DNA from: Cyprinodon diabolis
Taxonomy: Eukaryota > Chordata > Actinopteri > Cyprinodontiformes > Cyprinodontidae
Reading direction: 5' to 3'
DNA length: 64,000 bases
Assembly: GCA_030533445.1 (NCBI GenBank)
Contig: CM060064.1
Location: forward strand, 40,637,287 to 40,701,286
The notes under the pieces are model-generated. The model was not told the origin of the DNA, did not search any database, and saw only the letters and a list, made by a program, of their open reading frames with translations. A program made the position numbers and the translations under genes. Positions within the stretch are counted from its first letter, which is position 1; the number at the start of each line of letters is the position of its first letter. Of the stretch, positions 46,561 to 60,182 are shown one piece after another.

Positions 46561-47369
46561 CCGTTGATATGTGATTGGCCGAATTTAGGTGTCCAGGCTG
46601 ACAGGACAGGATTTTTTTTTTAAACAGAAATTTTCTAAATTTTGGGACAATATTGTCAGATAAAGTTTACATTTATATACATGTTTTGGCCAGACGGATT
46701 TGACATTTAAATATGATTTCCCTACAACTTTAAACATTAGTTTTTTCCTCTCACCTATTTCAATCTGCAAGGCCTCGGATGCCAAGTACCCCCATGTATA
46801 AAGTCTATGCTTTGTCTTTCGTGTCTTTGTGTTCTTGAACATGCACTACTAAATTGAATTTCTCATCGAGGATAAGTAAATTATTAGATTGAATTTAATT
46901 GAATATCAAGTCTACAGGGAATTTAGGTCATTAATTTTGTAAAAATAAAGCCTGTTCTTCACAAAAAATACAACAGATTTTTTTGAGCTTTTAAGTAGTA
47001 ACCAATTTATTATTTCAAGTATTAAAAAAACACTGTTAACTAAAACAAGCTAAGACTAAAATACAAATTCATTTGTAGCTACCATTTTAAATGTTCACCA
47101 AACATATACAAGCTCACAAGTGATCACACTGACAAATCTTTGCAACTTATTTTACAAAAAAATCAAACTTTCTGCTTATTTAATTAAATTCCATTTTTTT
47201 CTCCAGCTGTACCCACCAAAAACTGAAAAAGAATTTTAACTCTCAGTTGATTGAGAGACTTTTCCTGCCCTCTTGTAGGCCATTTTGTTAAAGCTTTAAT
47301 AACTTTCATCAGACACAGTAATCTATATATATCTATAAAAAAAATACCCCTTTCATCTAACATTTGTTT

Positions 47370-50225
47370 TTAATCCAGTCTAGATCCATACACTTCCACC
47401 TCACACAGAGTGAGAAACTCCTTTCGTCCAGGTATGACAATGTTGATGAATCGACCATCCATGCCGTTGCACTGAAAGGTTTCAGTAAAACCAGGAGAGA
47501 TGGTAGAGATCACAGCACACCTGTCAGTGGAAACAATTTTTTTTTGTTCATTTTAACAAAAAATGGCTAAATATGAGAAGTAAGTAGGATATACTACAAA
47601 AATATTTTACTTCTTTTTTTCAAAGAAGACTGTAACCTACCTGGGATTGGTGTTTCCATTGTTATCAAGAGAATCTCCAATACGAATTTCAGCTCCATTA
47701 ATTCTGTTTGCATGTTCCATCCGGTTGGTTATCCTAATAGAGAACACTTTATGGGTTGTCCCCAGGTCCAGTCTCCACCAGGGATTAAAGTCATTATTTG
47801 TGACACTGCAGGAACCGTGGTCAAAGCGAGCATCACGATTCCCATCTATAGCGTTGTAGGCAATGGCTCCAGCGGCAACTGTTGACTGTGAAGCTTTTCC
47901 ATATATTGCAATATTCTCTCCTTAAGAAAGAAAAGCAGATTACTATATATTATATATATATATATCTCAATTATATTTTTTCTTCCTTTTGTAAATTACT
48001 AAGACCTCTAATTACAGAGGGCCTTGCCTTGTTTTCCAGTTTCTTTCTCATCAGCCATATCTTGCCATTAAATAAAAAAATACAATGGAAAACATATCAC
48101 TCTATTTAGTGTGTCTTCTAAATTTAGATTTATTTTTAACAAAATAAAAAACTAAACTGTAAACAATTTATAAATTAATTTTACAAAGCCATAATTCATC
48201 CCTATTAAGACTTTCTAAGTACATGACACATCAAACAAACACAGTTGTGGCTTTATGTATGTTTCAGCAAAACGAAAAAGTTTTCAGAAACCTAAATGTT
48301 TCCTATATTTCACTTGCTTTCTGTTCTGTACCTGATTTTCTTTGCACCTTTTCTGAAAAAAACCCATATTATTGCATTTTAAATATCTCAAACAAAATTA
48401 CTGGGCTAAGATTTGACTTGCAATATTTTAATGTCCATATGTAAAGGTTAGTGACAGTATTTATACACAAGTCTCACCAGTTGGAGCGGGGTAACCATAT
48501 ACTTCCACTTCACAAAGCATAAGGACTCTGTTTACACCAGGGAGCACTATAGTCACATAGCGTCCTTCCACATGGGTGGTAAATGTTATTGTCAAAGTCC
48601 TGCCAGCTGGGATATGAGAAATCACAGCAACCCTAAAAAATACAATGTTAAAGGAACACATGGATGATAATAGAAATTCTGACTGCAAAAATTTTAACTT
48701 ATCAATGACTTTTTCAAGATTTTGTCAAAATTAAAATATAAATTAAGCATTTCAAAATGACTAAATATCGAGGGTTGCCACAATCTGCTACCGTATGTAT
48801 TAATTAAGGCTAAGCATACAAGTAAAGAACTCTTGAAAAAATTTTGTTTTTCACCACACGGTAAATTAATTTTTAAGTTGGGCAAAAATCCTCAAATTAT
48901 TAATAACAAGGGAATTTACTAAAAACGGAATTTAACTATTGTTTTTACAAGATGTGATTCTTTTTTTTTTTTTTTTTTTTTGTGTAAAATAACCAAACTG
49001 TGTGTGGTTTATTTTGTGGGCTCACAGGGCAGTATACAAAGTCACAATTTACTTTTAAATATTTTGAGTATCGGTTTTTGCTTTTGTTTTTCTATGTAAA
49101 TACCATGTTTGATCAAAACCTGGTATCTAAGGGAATGGAGGAGAGAAAAAATATGGAGTAACTGAGCATAACAGTGAACACCACTGCCTCATCAATTAAA
49201 AGACAAAAAGCACTAACTAAATTTCAAATAGTTTTTCTTAATCTAAAAAGATATGAACTGGACAGTCACATTGTTAAAGTATTTTTTCTTTTGAGCAGTT
49301 TACCTTCCACTTTTAGTGTGCATGGCATATGGCAAACTAAAGAGACCTGAATTCTTTGAGGAATTCAAACAAAATTTAGAACAAATGTCTTGAACAATAA
49401 ACTAGTCCTAGAACAGCTTGCTTTAGAATCAACAGCCAAGAACCTTTTAGTCAAAAATAATCACTCACACTGGGTTAGCAGCGCCATCACTGAGTAAAGA
49501 GTTTCCAATGTGAACCTCTGCTCCATTCAAGTGTGCTGCACAGCAGTCTCCTCTGTTGGTAACAGACATTGATGTGATAATGTAGATATCCAGCAGGTCC
49601 ACTCTCCACCAGGGATTAGTCATGCTATCAGTGTGAGTACATGATCCTGCATGAAAGTTAGCCTGGCGGTTTCCATCTATAGCTTCTGAAGCAGCTCCAT
49701 AACCATAATTTAATCTGTCAGACTGGGTGGCTTTTCCATGCAATGCCACATTTTCTAGAAAAAAAGATAAAAATTTGAAAATTTAATGCAAAAATCAAAA
49801 CGTAAATAACTGAGGAAAATTCATCAAGTTGAAAGCCAGAGTACTGAAGTAAAAATAGGAAAAAAAGTTATTAGCTAAATAAGACACAGATCAGAAACAA
49901 TAAATGTCTAATCAGTGGTTTATTTTTTTTAGTTCACTTATATATTAGTTAGATTTAGAACTCTTGGGCCCCTTCTAGTTTTCTTTTTTCACATTTTTGT
50001 TACATCTAAAGATTTCAGATCACCTTGATGTTAGAGTAGGGAAAGAAGTGACTGACTAAAATGTTTTTCAGAAATATTAATCTTTATTTTCCATAAGTCA
50101 ACATTCTTCTAGTCATGATTTTCTTAATATTTAAGAGTTAATTACAAGTTATGTAACTTACTATATCTGTGAGCCAACACAGTCCCCTGGAGAATCAGGA
50201 GAAGCAGAGTTGAAGGGTTTCTCAT
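47370..50225 (-). CDS. F-type lectin (fucolectin) gene C, two domains
   Basis: Five coding exons, minus strand: 50162-50225, 49469-49754, 48478-48632, 47641-47920, 47370-47520 (64, 286, 155, 280, 151 nt; 311 residues). Phases match genes A and B; exon 2 is three codons shorter. Signal peptide MRNPSTLLLLILQGTVLA. Domain 1 has His62, Arg89, Asp91 and the Cys pair, but His96 (codon CAC, 49531-49533) in place of the final Arg/Lys. Domain 2 has CSVT, so lacks the binding His. It is clearly more diverged from A and B than they are from each other, so it is an older duplicate. Its introns are small and free of large insertions. Confidence 0.9.
48650..49460. other. Intron 2 of gene C, nothing recognised
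   Basis: AT-rich with a T-run at 48960-48981. No repeat family or exon recognised. Confidence 0.6.
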
Positions 50226-50344
50226 AGTTCCTTATTTTGCTGCAGATAGTCAAGCAAAATACATGTTATTTAGCAAGATAGTTATAAAGCAAGAGTTCAA
50301 AAGTTGAAATCCTGTATCCGTGCAGAGTAAATGCAGAAACATAG

Positions 50345-50406
50345 AGCACCTGTACCTTTCCTCTGGAAAAAACTGTTGAAGTGAACAGTATCTTGCCGTT
50401 TATAAA
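50345..50406 (-). promoter_or_regulatory. Gene C leader exon and TATA box
   Basis: TTTATAAA at 50399-50406 is read on the minus strand as a TATA box. About 30 bp on, a leader ending CCAGAGGAAAG is followed by GTACAGG at 50356-50350, a possible donor. The acceptor CTGCAG before the start codon lies near 50240. Start site inferred. Confidence 0.45.
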
Positions 50407-50599
50407 GGATATGTGTTGGGGCATCTTATCATGAGATGCGGTGATTAAGTTAATGATACACCTTTTATGATTTTAGTTTTCCCCTAGTAAGGTGATGTTT
50501 TAGTTAATCAACAAGCTAGTATAAGAACTAGTAGTACAGATTTTTTGTTGACATATTTTTATAGCTTATTTATGCATTATTTCTAAACCCTTTAACAGA

Positions 50600-50900
50600 C
50601 ATTTAATTTTTTACTGAAATGTATAGTCAAAGTTGCATTGTAACTTGAACTTTATGACTAAACCATTGTTTGACGAGAAGAACGACACTTTAGCAATTCT
50701 GTGCAGATGCATCTATAAACCTGAAGCCTATTTTTTTAAATTTACTTCGGGTCGGAGGTTCTCGCACTGTTCTGCGTATGTAACATCAAGAGCGCCTATG
50801 TTAAATAGCCTCGACCTAGTAAACAAAGCATTATATTCAAGATACATTTTTTGGATACTCAGAAGTGACCGGCATCCAGCTCAACTTAGATACTAGCTCC
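50600..50900 (+). repeat. Unnamed repeat, paired with 55420-55720
   Basis: Shares the order GATGCATCTATAA, GTTCTCGCACTGTTCTGCG, TGTAACATCAAG, GTTAAAT with 55540-55640 (GATGCATCTATAA, GTGCTCATGCTGTTTCTGC, TGTGACATCAAG, GTTAAAT). Family unknown, no ORF domain recognised. Confidence 0.45.
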
Positions 50901-51059
50901 AGATAAGGTGAAAAAAGTTTTTTTTTTAAATAAACCTCGTGAAGTATGAGAACGAGCTACAAGAAAGAGTAGAAGAGTGCTGCAGTTCTGTGATTTGGCC
51001 ACAGGTGGTTCTATCATTAGAAAACTCTGTAAGGCCTCTTTAAAATAGAGAGCTATTAA

Positions 51060-52210
51060 AGGTATTGTGGAGGATTTTCACATATTTTTTTAAAAGTCCC
51101 GCACACCTCACTTAAAAAAAAAAGACCAACACTGTATCTGCTCCCGATAGGGAACGCCTATCCAGTGCATGCGAGAACATGCACAAGCCCATGATCGGAG
51201 GGTTAGGGTTAGGGAATGCCGGACGGAACGCCGATCACCTGCGAGTGGCGCCTCCCTGCTTGTCGGCCACCACCTGAGAAGAAGGGAGAGAAAGAAGGCA
51301 GCACCCAGCTCTGGCGTATCCGCAGCATCCTCCTGACAACAGCCATCTTGAGGGATTTATTAAGACCTTGCAAAAAGTTTCACTTAACACTAGGACTCAC
51401 AGAATTCTGATACTACTAGAGCTCCCACTGGCCGTCAATTGATGGGTGACATTTTTCCCAATGGAATGCATGAGTAGTGATGCTGTAATCAACTGATATG
51501 GTTCTAGTGTGTGTGATAAACTCATTGTGGATATTTAGACCTTAAAGGCTGTATTGTATGCTATTACCTATAGTGGTTTAAATTTGTGTTAACAATAAAT
51601 CAATAAAATAAGACTGTTTTATTACACAGGTTCAAAGTTTGAAATTACAATTTTATTTACAGAAACTGATTAACACCGAACATTTTCTGCACACCACATT
51701 TCACATTTATGACAAACATCTGGCCCAGATCTCCAGAATGAACAAGTTTAAGTCATGATTATTCACATTCACATAACCGAACTGCTTTGAACCTGCCCTG
51801 CTAAGCTGCTAAGTGCTGGTGGTAACTCACATCTTCCAAAACTGACCTGGACAGAGATTTGCAGGTCTGGCACACTTAGGGACAGAATCTGTTGTCCTTT
51901 GTCCAATGCAGCTCACAAAGGCTGCTTAAGGTAGCTTTCCACCTCCAATATCTTCAGAACAGCTCCAAATGACACAAAAGGCATATGGGTGAGTAGGACA
52001 TGATGTAATAACTTAAAATCAAGGGACTGATGTAAAAAAAAAAAACAGTGTTCCCCTTTAAGGTAGCTGTAACCTTTACTTAAAGGTAAAGGGGAGAATT
52101 TTCCTTTATTTTTTAAAAGACCCACCCTCTCCATTTAAAAAAAATGCACATGCACAACCCTTTATCCGCTCCCGAGAGGGAACGCCTATTAAACTTGTGC
52201 TAGAGCATGT
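51060..52210. repeat. Two related repeat pieces around 51060-51230 and 52085-52210
   Basis: Both contain TTTTTTAAAAG, then a poly-A, then CGCTCCCGAGAGGGAACGCC (51140: CTGCTCCCGATAGGGAACGC) and CATGCACA. A short TTAGGG-like run (GGGTTAGGGTTAGGG) is at 51199-51213. The DNA between shows no gene. Confidence 0.45.
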
Positions 52211-52978
52211 ATGAAGACATTTGTTCTGTTCTACTGGCAGTGGTGTTAAATGGAGTTCTCCAAATAACATGCCAAAGTTAACCTTTCGAGTAGAAGCTTT
52301 GTAGCCGAGGCATCAGTGGGAACCCGGACCTGTGCTTTCAGTGAGCATATGCACAGAAACATATCACCGGATTGATTGACATAAGGAGAACCACTTATTT
52401 TGATGATCCACCTGGAAAAAAAAACATCCTCAACTACAACTTTAAGACACCATCTTGTGACCCAGATGACAATAGACCTATATCCAATCTTGCTTTCTAA
52501 TCTGAAATTCTTGAAAAATTAGTTGCCAAACAAGTGTGTGACCCCTTACCCCATAATTAACTGTATGAAGGTGCTGATGAAGATTCTCAGTCATCCAGGT
52601 CATAGTCATTCCGTAAAAGTTCAAAAAAATCCACTGGAATTGGTTTGAAGACGTTTCGCCACCTCTCCAGGAAGCTTTCTCAATTCAAATGTCTGGATGC
52701 GCAGTGAATTTGAGTCTTATATAGACAAGGAATGAGCACTAGAATTAGAGCAAGAGCATTAGCATCAATAATTTGGCCACGATGGCTGGGGCTGAGTTGT
52801 GTAAATGGAAGCAGCAGCAGGTGGATAACATTAGCAGTAATTACAAACCGGGCAGTTAGGCAGGTGAGTGAAATTAGGCCAGCCATCAGAGCCAAGACCA
52901 TGACATAAGGTCTGAATTGAGTTTAGATTGTTACTAAAAAAAAAACAATTAAAAAATCTAATGCAAAAATAATATGAC
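52211..52978. other. Intergenic, with one unit of the inverted-repeat family
   Basis: 52575-52690 (GAAGATTCTCAGTCATCCAG ... ACGTTTCGCC ... AGGAAGCTTTCTCAATT) belongs to the family of 40850-41260. Nothing else recognised. Confidence 0.45.
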
Positions 52979-53290
52979 TGTCAAGTTTGGTTGTGGTTTA
53001 GAGAACCCAAATGCAGAGGCAGAGAGGCTGAGGTGATTTCTGGTAGTTTTAATGCAAACACTAATAAAATCCAAAAATGTAACACAGACCAGAACCATGG
53101 AGATATCAGGGGAAAACACGCAGGAGGAGCCAGGGAGAGACAAGATGAGAAGACAAGAGCGACAACAGGACCAGCAAAAACCAGGAACCAAGCAGGAGTG
53201 ACAGCAGAGGGAGAGAATATATAGGTGACTGAGACAAAGGCAGGGCTAACGAGCACATGAGGAGCAGGTGTGAGAGGAGACAACGAGGGA

Positions 53291-54767
53291 AGATTGAGTA
53301 GCCTGGTGGTGTTCTTCAGGAAGGCCGTATGGTCGTTTGGTGCAGGCCGCGTGTTTCGAAGTCGCTTGTGGAGAAATGTCCTGGGCCGTGAGTAGTGAGG
53401 AAACATGAATCAATTCTTGTGGGATGGAAGAGGGAAATAGTGACAACGAAGAAGATTGGAAAAGGGTAGCGTCAAAAAATGAGAAACAGTGGAAAAGGCA
53501 GAGATCAGTTGAGGGCAGTCCAGTTCAGAACATTCAAGTGATGATAAATCCATACATTCCACAGCAAAACAAAATGAGTACAAAGTCATATTCAAACTCG
53601 TTAATCAGGCAGACTCTTTTACAACTTCACTTAACAAAATCCATAAATAAACTTGTAGGAGAAGTCAGAGGTGCCAGAATCCTGTACAGTGGAGACTTGT
53701 TAATCAACTGCAGACAGCGCCCAGCAAGGCAAAGCCATTCGAATCAACAAAAATGAGGGGATAAGAGTTCAGTGCAGTTTGGTGGAGAACAAAAAGCTCA
53801 GCAGGGGAGTCATTGGAGGAGTTCCTCTAAGAGTGTCTGAAGAAGAGATTCTAGAAAACATAAGTGGTGCAAAACTAAAAGAAGTAAAACGGTTAAAAAC
53901 AAGAAACAGAGAAAGATCTGACAGTGTATCTGAGTTAATTAAATTTGAGGAAGAGGAAAATTACCCAGCAAAGTGTTCATTGGTTTCATTAGCTACAATG
54001 TTAAAATGTACAATCCTCCACCTTTGAGATGCTACACATGTCAAAAATTCGGACACATAGCAGCAGTGTGTAAAGGAAAACAGAGATGTGGAAGGTGTGC
54101 AGGAGAGCATGAGTATGGAAAATGTGGAAAAGAAGCTCAAATCAAATGCTGTAACTGTGGTGGAGAACATACTGATGCATTTCACAGCTGTGAAGTTAGC
54201 AAAAGGTCTGAGGAAATAAAAAAAATTTAAATTTGAACTTGAAATAATTTACGCTGAAGCTGCAAAAAGGATCCCATCTCAGTTAGAAAAACCCTAACCT
54301 AGAGTTCAACACATGGCTAATTCAAAACCTCTGGAGAAATGTCCCAAAATTAAAGAAGATTCACTGAATGTTAAAAAGAAAGATTTTGTTCTTTTCATGG
54401 TTGAAGTGATCAATTGTACTGCACAGACAACAAGAAAAACCTAAAAAATTAAAACAATAGTGAAAGCTGCAGGAAAATATCTGGAAGTTAAAGATTTAAA
54501 CTGGGAAATGGTTGAAAGCATGATGCGAAAATTGATAGGACCATCAGAAACTGGCAGAGTGACGATGACTTAAAGATAAATTAAAATTATGAGTGCAAAT
54601 GTGATTAAGTATTTATTATGTTGGGTTAAGTTAAACGTTTTTTGTTTTGTTTTTTTGTCTTTCTGGGGTGAATCGTTTCTTTTTTCCTTGCTTTACTCCA
54701 TATCAGTTGGTGGCGGTAATGCACTTCTCACAAGTTTGCCAACCGCCATAAAACCTTACAAGAAGAA
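53291..54767 (+). mobile_element. Non-autonomous I/Nimb-like LINE (5' end present, ORF2 deleted)
   Basis: Flanked by the 12 bp duplication GACAACGAGGGA (53279-53290 and 54768-54779). It has a 5' leader, a decayed ORF1, a stop, then an ATG opening about a dozen codons of ORF2 (54590), then directly the 3' UTR. The tail holds TGGCGGTAATGCAC ... CAACCGCCA, able to form a stem, then AAGAAGAAG. The same ORF2-less arrangement is at 240-900, so the deletion was probably in a common source. It must have relied on another LINE for reverse transcriptase. Confidence 0.8.
53424..54230 (+). pseudogene. LINE ORF1 with three CCHC zinc knuckles, frameshifted
   Basis: The start (MEEGNSDNEEDWKRV) lies after the leader. 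A middle segment (GVIGGVPLRVSEEEILENI) follows in another frame, and a third frame from about 53970 gives CYTCQKFGHIAAVC, CGRCAGEHEYGKC and CCNCGGEHTDAFHSC, the three knuckles that bind RNA in ORF1 proteins of I/Jockey-type LINEs. Stops at about 53756 and a frame change near 53970 inactivate it. The C-terminal part continues with stops to about 54570. Confidence 0.75.
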
Positions 54768-54949
54768 GACAACGAGGGAGCCAAGTGGAAAGGAACAAAC
54801 ACACACACAAAAGTGGGCAACAGAGGACAACGGAAAAACCTAAGAACTAACATAAATCTAGAAACTACAACAAAACAGGAATGAAACCAATAAAACTAGG
54901 AAACATGGAGCAAAGTAAAGCACAACAGAACCAAAACCATGACAATGAC

Positions 54950-56616
54950 ACAATGTGGTAGAAAAACTTCTGTCAGCATTGTTATGCCAGATGGAAAACA
55001 ACAGCCTTTAGCACGTGATTTAGATATCATTTACTGTCAATCTTTAAATAAAAAGTTAGAACTTTCTTGTTCACGTTTCTGATGAAGTACAAGCAGTAAA
55101 AAGTGGTGCAATTTAGATAAGACTGATAATACTTTATATACTATCTAGCCTTACTGGAATCAACACGGAAAGGGGAGCTGTTTTTTTTTTTATTTAATTT
55201 TTTTTATTGGCATTGATACCCAAAGCCAATCTAAAGTGCTTCACGGTGCATCAGAAAAGAAAGTAAATGTAGCATAACCATAAGGTAATTTCATAAAACA
55301 GCTGTTAAAGAAATTATCACCAAATGTAACCACTGCTTTAAAGTTTAATTTTAAAAGTATATTACATCAAGAAAAAATGTATGATTGAAATTTAAAGAAA
55401 AAGGATTTAAATAAATGAATGGCTTACCGCGAGAGATTAAAGAGACTCTTTGTAAGTTTTTACAGAAAACTATCTTTGAAATAGCCTTTTTTTTACCCTT
55501 TATGACAAATACATTGATGAGGAGACTGACACGTCAGCAGTTCATCGCTGATGCATCTATAATCGCTGAACAGACTCTGGGTTGGAAGTGCTCATGCTGT
55601 TTCTGCAGATGTGACATCAAGTGCATCCCTGTTAAATGGTTCCAATCTCTCAAACAAACGAGGTGTAAATTCAAGGTGAATGTTGTGGACACTGGACAGT
55701 AACCTATGGCACTTCCATGTCCCTTAAGACACACTCCCCCAGTGAGTTATTCCAGTATTAAGTGCCAGGAGTGGTGGTCCATTTCAAATGTGTGGAAGCA
55801 GTATTTAAGCACAGCTTTAAGCTTTGAACTGCTCCCTCGTCAGCTTATGAAACTCTTCAGACAAAGAGTAAAGGGTTTTTATCTGCAAGATCTGAAGTCC
55901 AGTTTTATGTTTTTGGATTTAACAGGCTCTGGATGACTGAGAACCTTCATTAATTCATTCAGGATAGTTAATCTCCGATTTGGAGAAGAGACAATTACTG
56001 TAAGCTGATTCTAAATTGGCCTGCTTGGTGGATTGAAAAATATATTTGAAAAGCTTCATATGATCTTTCCGTGTATGGCTAATTAAAAAAAAACATTGTC
56101 ATTAATGCATACGGCTGCATGTTGTTACACTTCTCACAACATGGTCCATATCAGTTAACTAACCCTTGGCATTTTTCAAAATTTGACAATTGCCCTTAGT
56201 TCTGAATAATCCTTTTTTAGGCACTGCATCACTCACTGTGAGACGATTCAATCATTCCTGCACCGAGAATCCTTTCCATGTGGCTACGCAATCCCTCATC
56301 TCGAGAAAAGCAAAACGATCTCTCCTTGTTTAAGAAGCCAAGTGACAACTCCAGAATGAGTGTATTAATTGGATAATCAACTCTCTACATGTCTCTTAAG
56401 TTCAGTGACTCTTTTCTGAAAGCAAAGCTTTCTCAGCTAGAGATTTGAATCCTGTGATTAGTCAGTCCAAGATGAACCTTAAAACATTAAATTGAAGCTA
56501 TAACACAGCAATCAAACAATGAAAATTATTCTCTACACTAATAGCAGCAAAGTATACAAAATGCTGTTTTTAAATCTGAAGACAAAAATCAACCATTTTA
56601 AATCCTTTGCAATAGC
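54950..56616. other. Intergenic, repeat debris
   Basis: 55420-55720 is the partner of the repeat at 50600-50900. 55180-55260 has a T-rich block and GCCAATCTAAAGTGCTTCAC. No gene recognised. The open frame at 55415-55702 is part of the repeat. Confidence 0.45.
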
Positions 56617-57333
56617 TGTCATGGTTGGTTTAGAAATCAAACCCACATGCAGAACACCACTTGGAGACTGATAAAAAGTTCAGAGTTTATTAAGGTTTGC
56701 ACAGAGATAACATGAACTGGATTCTGGAAACTGGTCCGGGCAGGATTCTCAGGCGTCTGCAGAGACGGATAGTTTGATTAGCCAGGTTAACAGATTAGTT
56801 GTTGAGTTTTCAGATGTTTCTGAAAATACCTTGAAGAGGTCCAGGCTTTCTTTTCTGAGAGAGGGAACCGGTTGGGTCCAGAGACTGTTGGTTCAGTAGA
56901 GTGCTCAGCAGCAGCAGTGTCTAGCTTCTGACTTTCTAGTGACAGACCTTGGTTTGAGGGATTAGCTCTTTCCTTAAGAGCAGCAGGTGGATTCCAGAGT
57001 GTGATCTTCAGGTTTGGCTCTCTAGGGCAGGCAGGCAGGTAACAGGTTAAGCTCATCCAGAGCTTCAGACGAGAGACAGGTTTCCTATGAGCGAGAAGAC
57101 AGAGGCAGGTTAGAATTGGGTTTCTCTTAGAGACAAAGATTCTAGTAGTTCAGAGGCTCAGGTTCGCTAACCAAACTTGGTCAACACTGCGGCGTTGAAG
57201 GAAGGTCTGGCTGCTGATTATATAGGCAGGTCTCCTGATGGGCTGATGAACGTCAGCTGTGCTGGAGGGCTCCAGCCCAGGAGATCCACAGTGCACTCTG
57301 CTGGAGAACGTGGAGAATCTCCAGATCCCAACA
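56617..57333 (-). mobile_element. Solo LTR, 717 bp, duplication ATAGC
   Basis: The plus strand runs TGTCATGGTTGG ... CCAGATCCCAACA with ATAGC on both sides (56612-56616 and 57334-57338). The minus strand reads TGTTGGGATCTGGAG, as the LTR at 44388 does on the plus strand, and the two align along their length. Confidence 0.93.
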
Positions 57334-57411
57334 ATAGCTATGCTAAAACAGACAAATAAAACGTCATGGTGTTCTCAATTTAATATATAAAGAATTCAGA
57401 TGATTCAATTC

Positions 57412-57660
57412 AATTCAATTCAGTTTATTTATATAGCGCCAAATTCACAACACATGTCATCTCAAAGCACTTTACAGTTCAACCAGATCATACAGTCAAA
57501 TTGATACAAAGTTTTCTATCTAAGGAAAACCAGTTGATTGCATTGACTCATTGACTCAAATACAATCCCTCACACTAAGCATGCTTGTAGCGACAGTGGA
57601 GAGGAAAAACTCCCTTTTAACAGGAAGAAACCTCCAGCAGAACCAGGCTCAGTGTGAGCG
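57412..57660 (-). repeat. Fish LINE/SINE-type 3' tail, minus strand
   Basis: Starts TTCAATTCAATTCAGTTTAT then ATAGCGCCAAATTCACAAC, and contains GGAGAGGAAAAACTCCCTTT: the inverse of the repeat at 6588-6907. Confidence 0.7.
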
Positions 57661-57758
57661 GCCATCTGCAGATATTTTTTGGGACCCCTGATAGTTTCAG
57701 GGCCTTAAGCACTGGTTTTTGTTATTCCTTAGGTAATTTGGTTAAAAAAATTAAATTG

Positions 57759-57760
<2 letters not shown>

Positions 57761-57816
<56 letters not shown>
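57761..57816. repeat. TA microsatellite
   Basis: Pure TA run of 28 units. Confidence 0.95.
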
Positions 57817-59998
<2,182 letters not shown>

Positions 59999-60182
59999 AC
60001 TTCTTAGATCTCACCATTTAACTAAAATTTAAGTTTTTTTTTATGTAAAAATGGCAACCATGAATTCTTAGAGATGTCATTTACATAGATGAGAAAAGAG
60101 GCTCACATATTTCACTGACAGAAGACAGTAAAATTAGATTTTTTTTTTTAAATATAAGAAATTATAACTATCTGCTTCATTT

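Larger units (their letters stand above)
45121..47369. other. Intergenic, with a duplicated acidic ORF fragment
   Basis: Holds two related segments listed separately (45670-45775, 46189-46560). The remainder, including AT-rich 46600-47369, shows no recognised gene or named repeat. Confidence 0.4.
52979..54944 (-). mobile_element. Solo LTR, duplication ATGAC, interrupted by a LINE
   Basis: The plus strand runs TGTCAAGTTTGG ... CAAAACCATGACA with ATGAC on both sides (52974-52978, 54945-54949). Its sequence is the reverse complement of the LTR family at 41813. A LINE (53291-54767) is inserted, flanked by a GACAACGAGGGA duplication. Without it the LTR is about 490 bp. Confidence 0.88.

Noticed and set aside
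51199..51213. Interstitial telomere repeat
   Set aside because: Only about two and a half TTAGGG-like units; not enough to call a telomeric array.
52981..53406. 141-residue minus-strand open frame
   Set aside because: Spans LTR sequence and the LINE leader; the junction is a transposon insertion.
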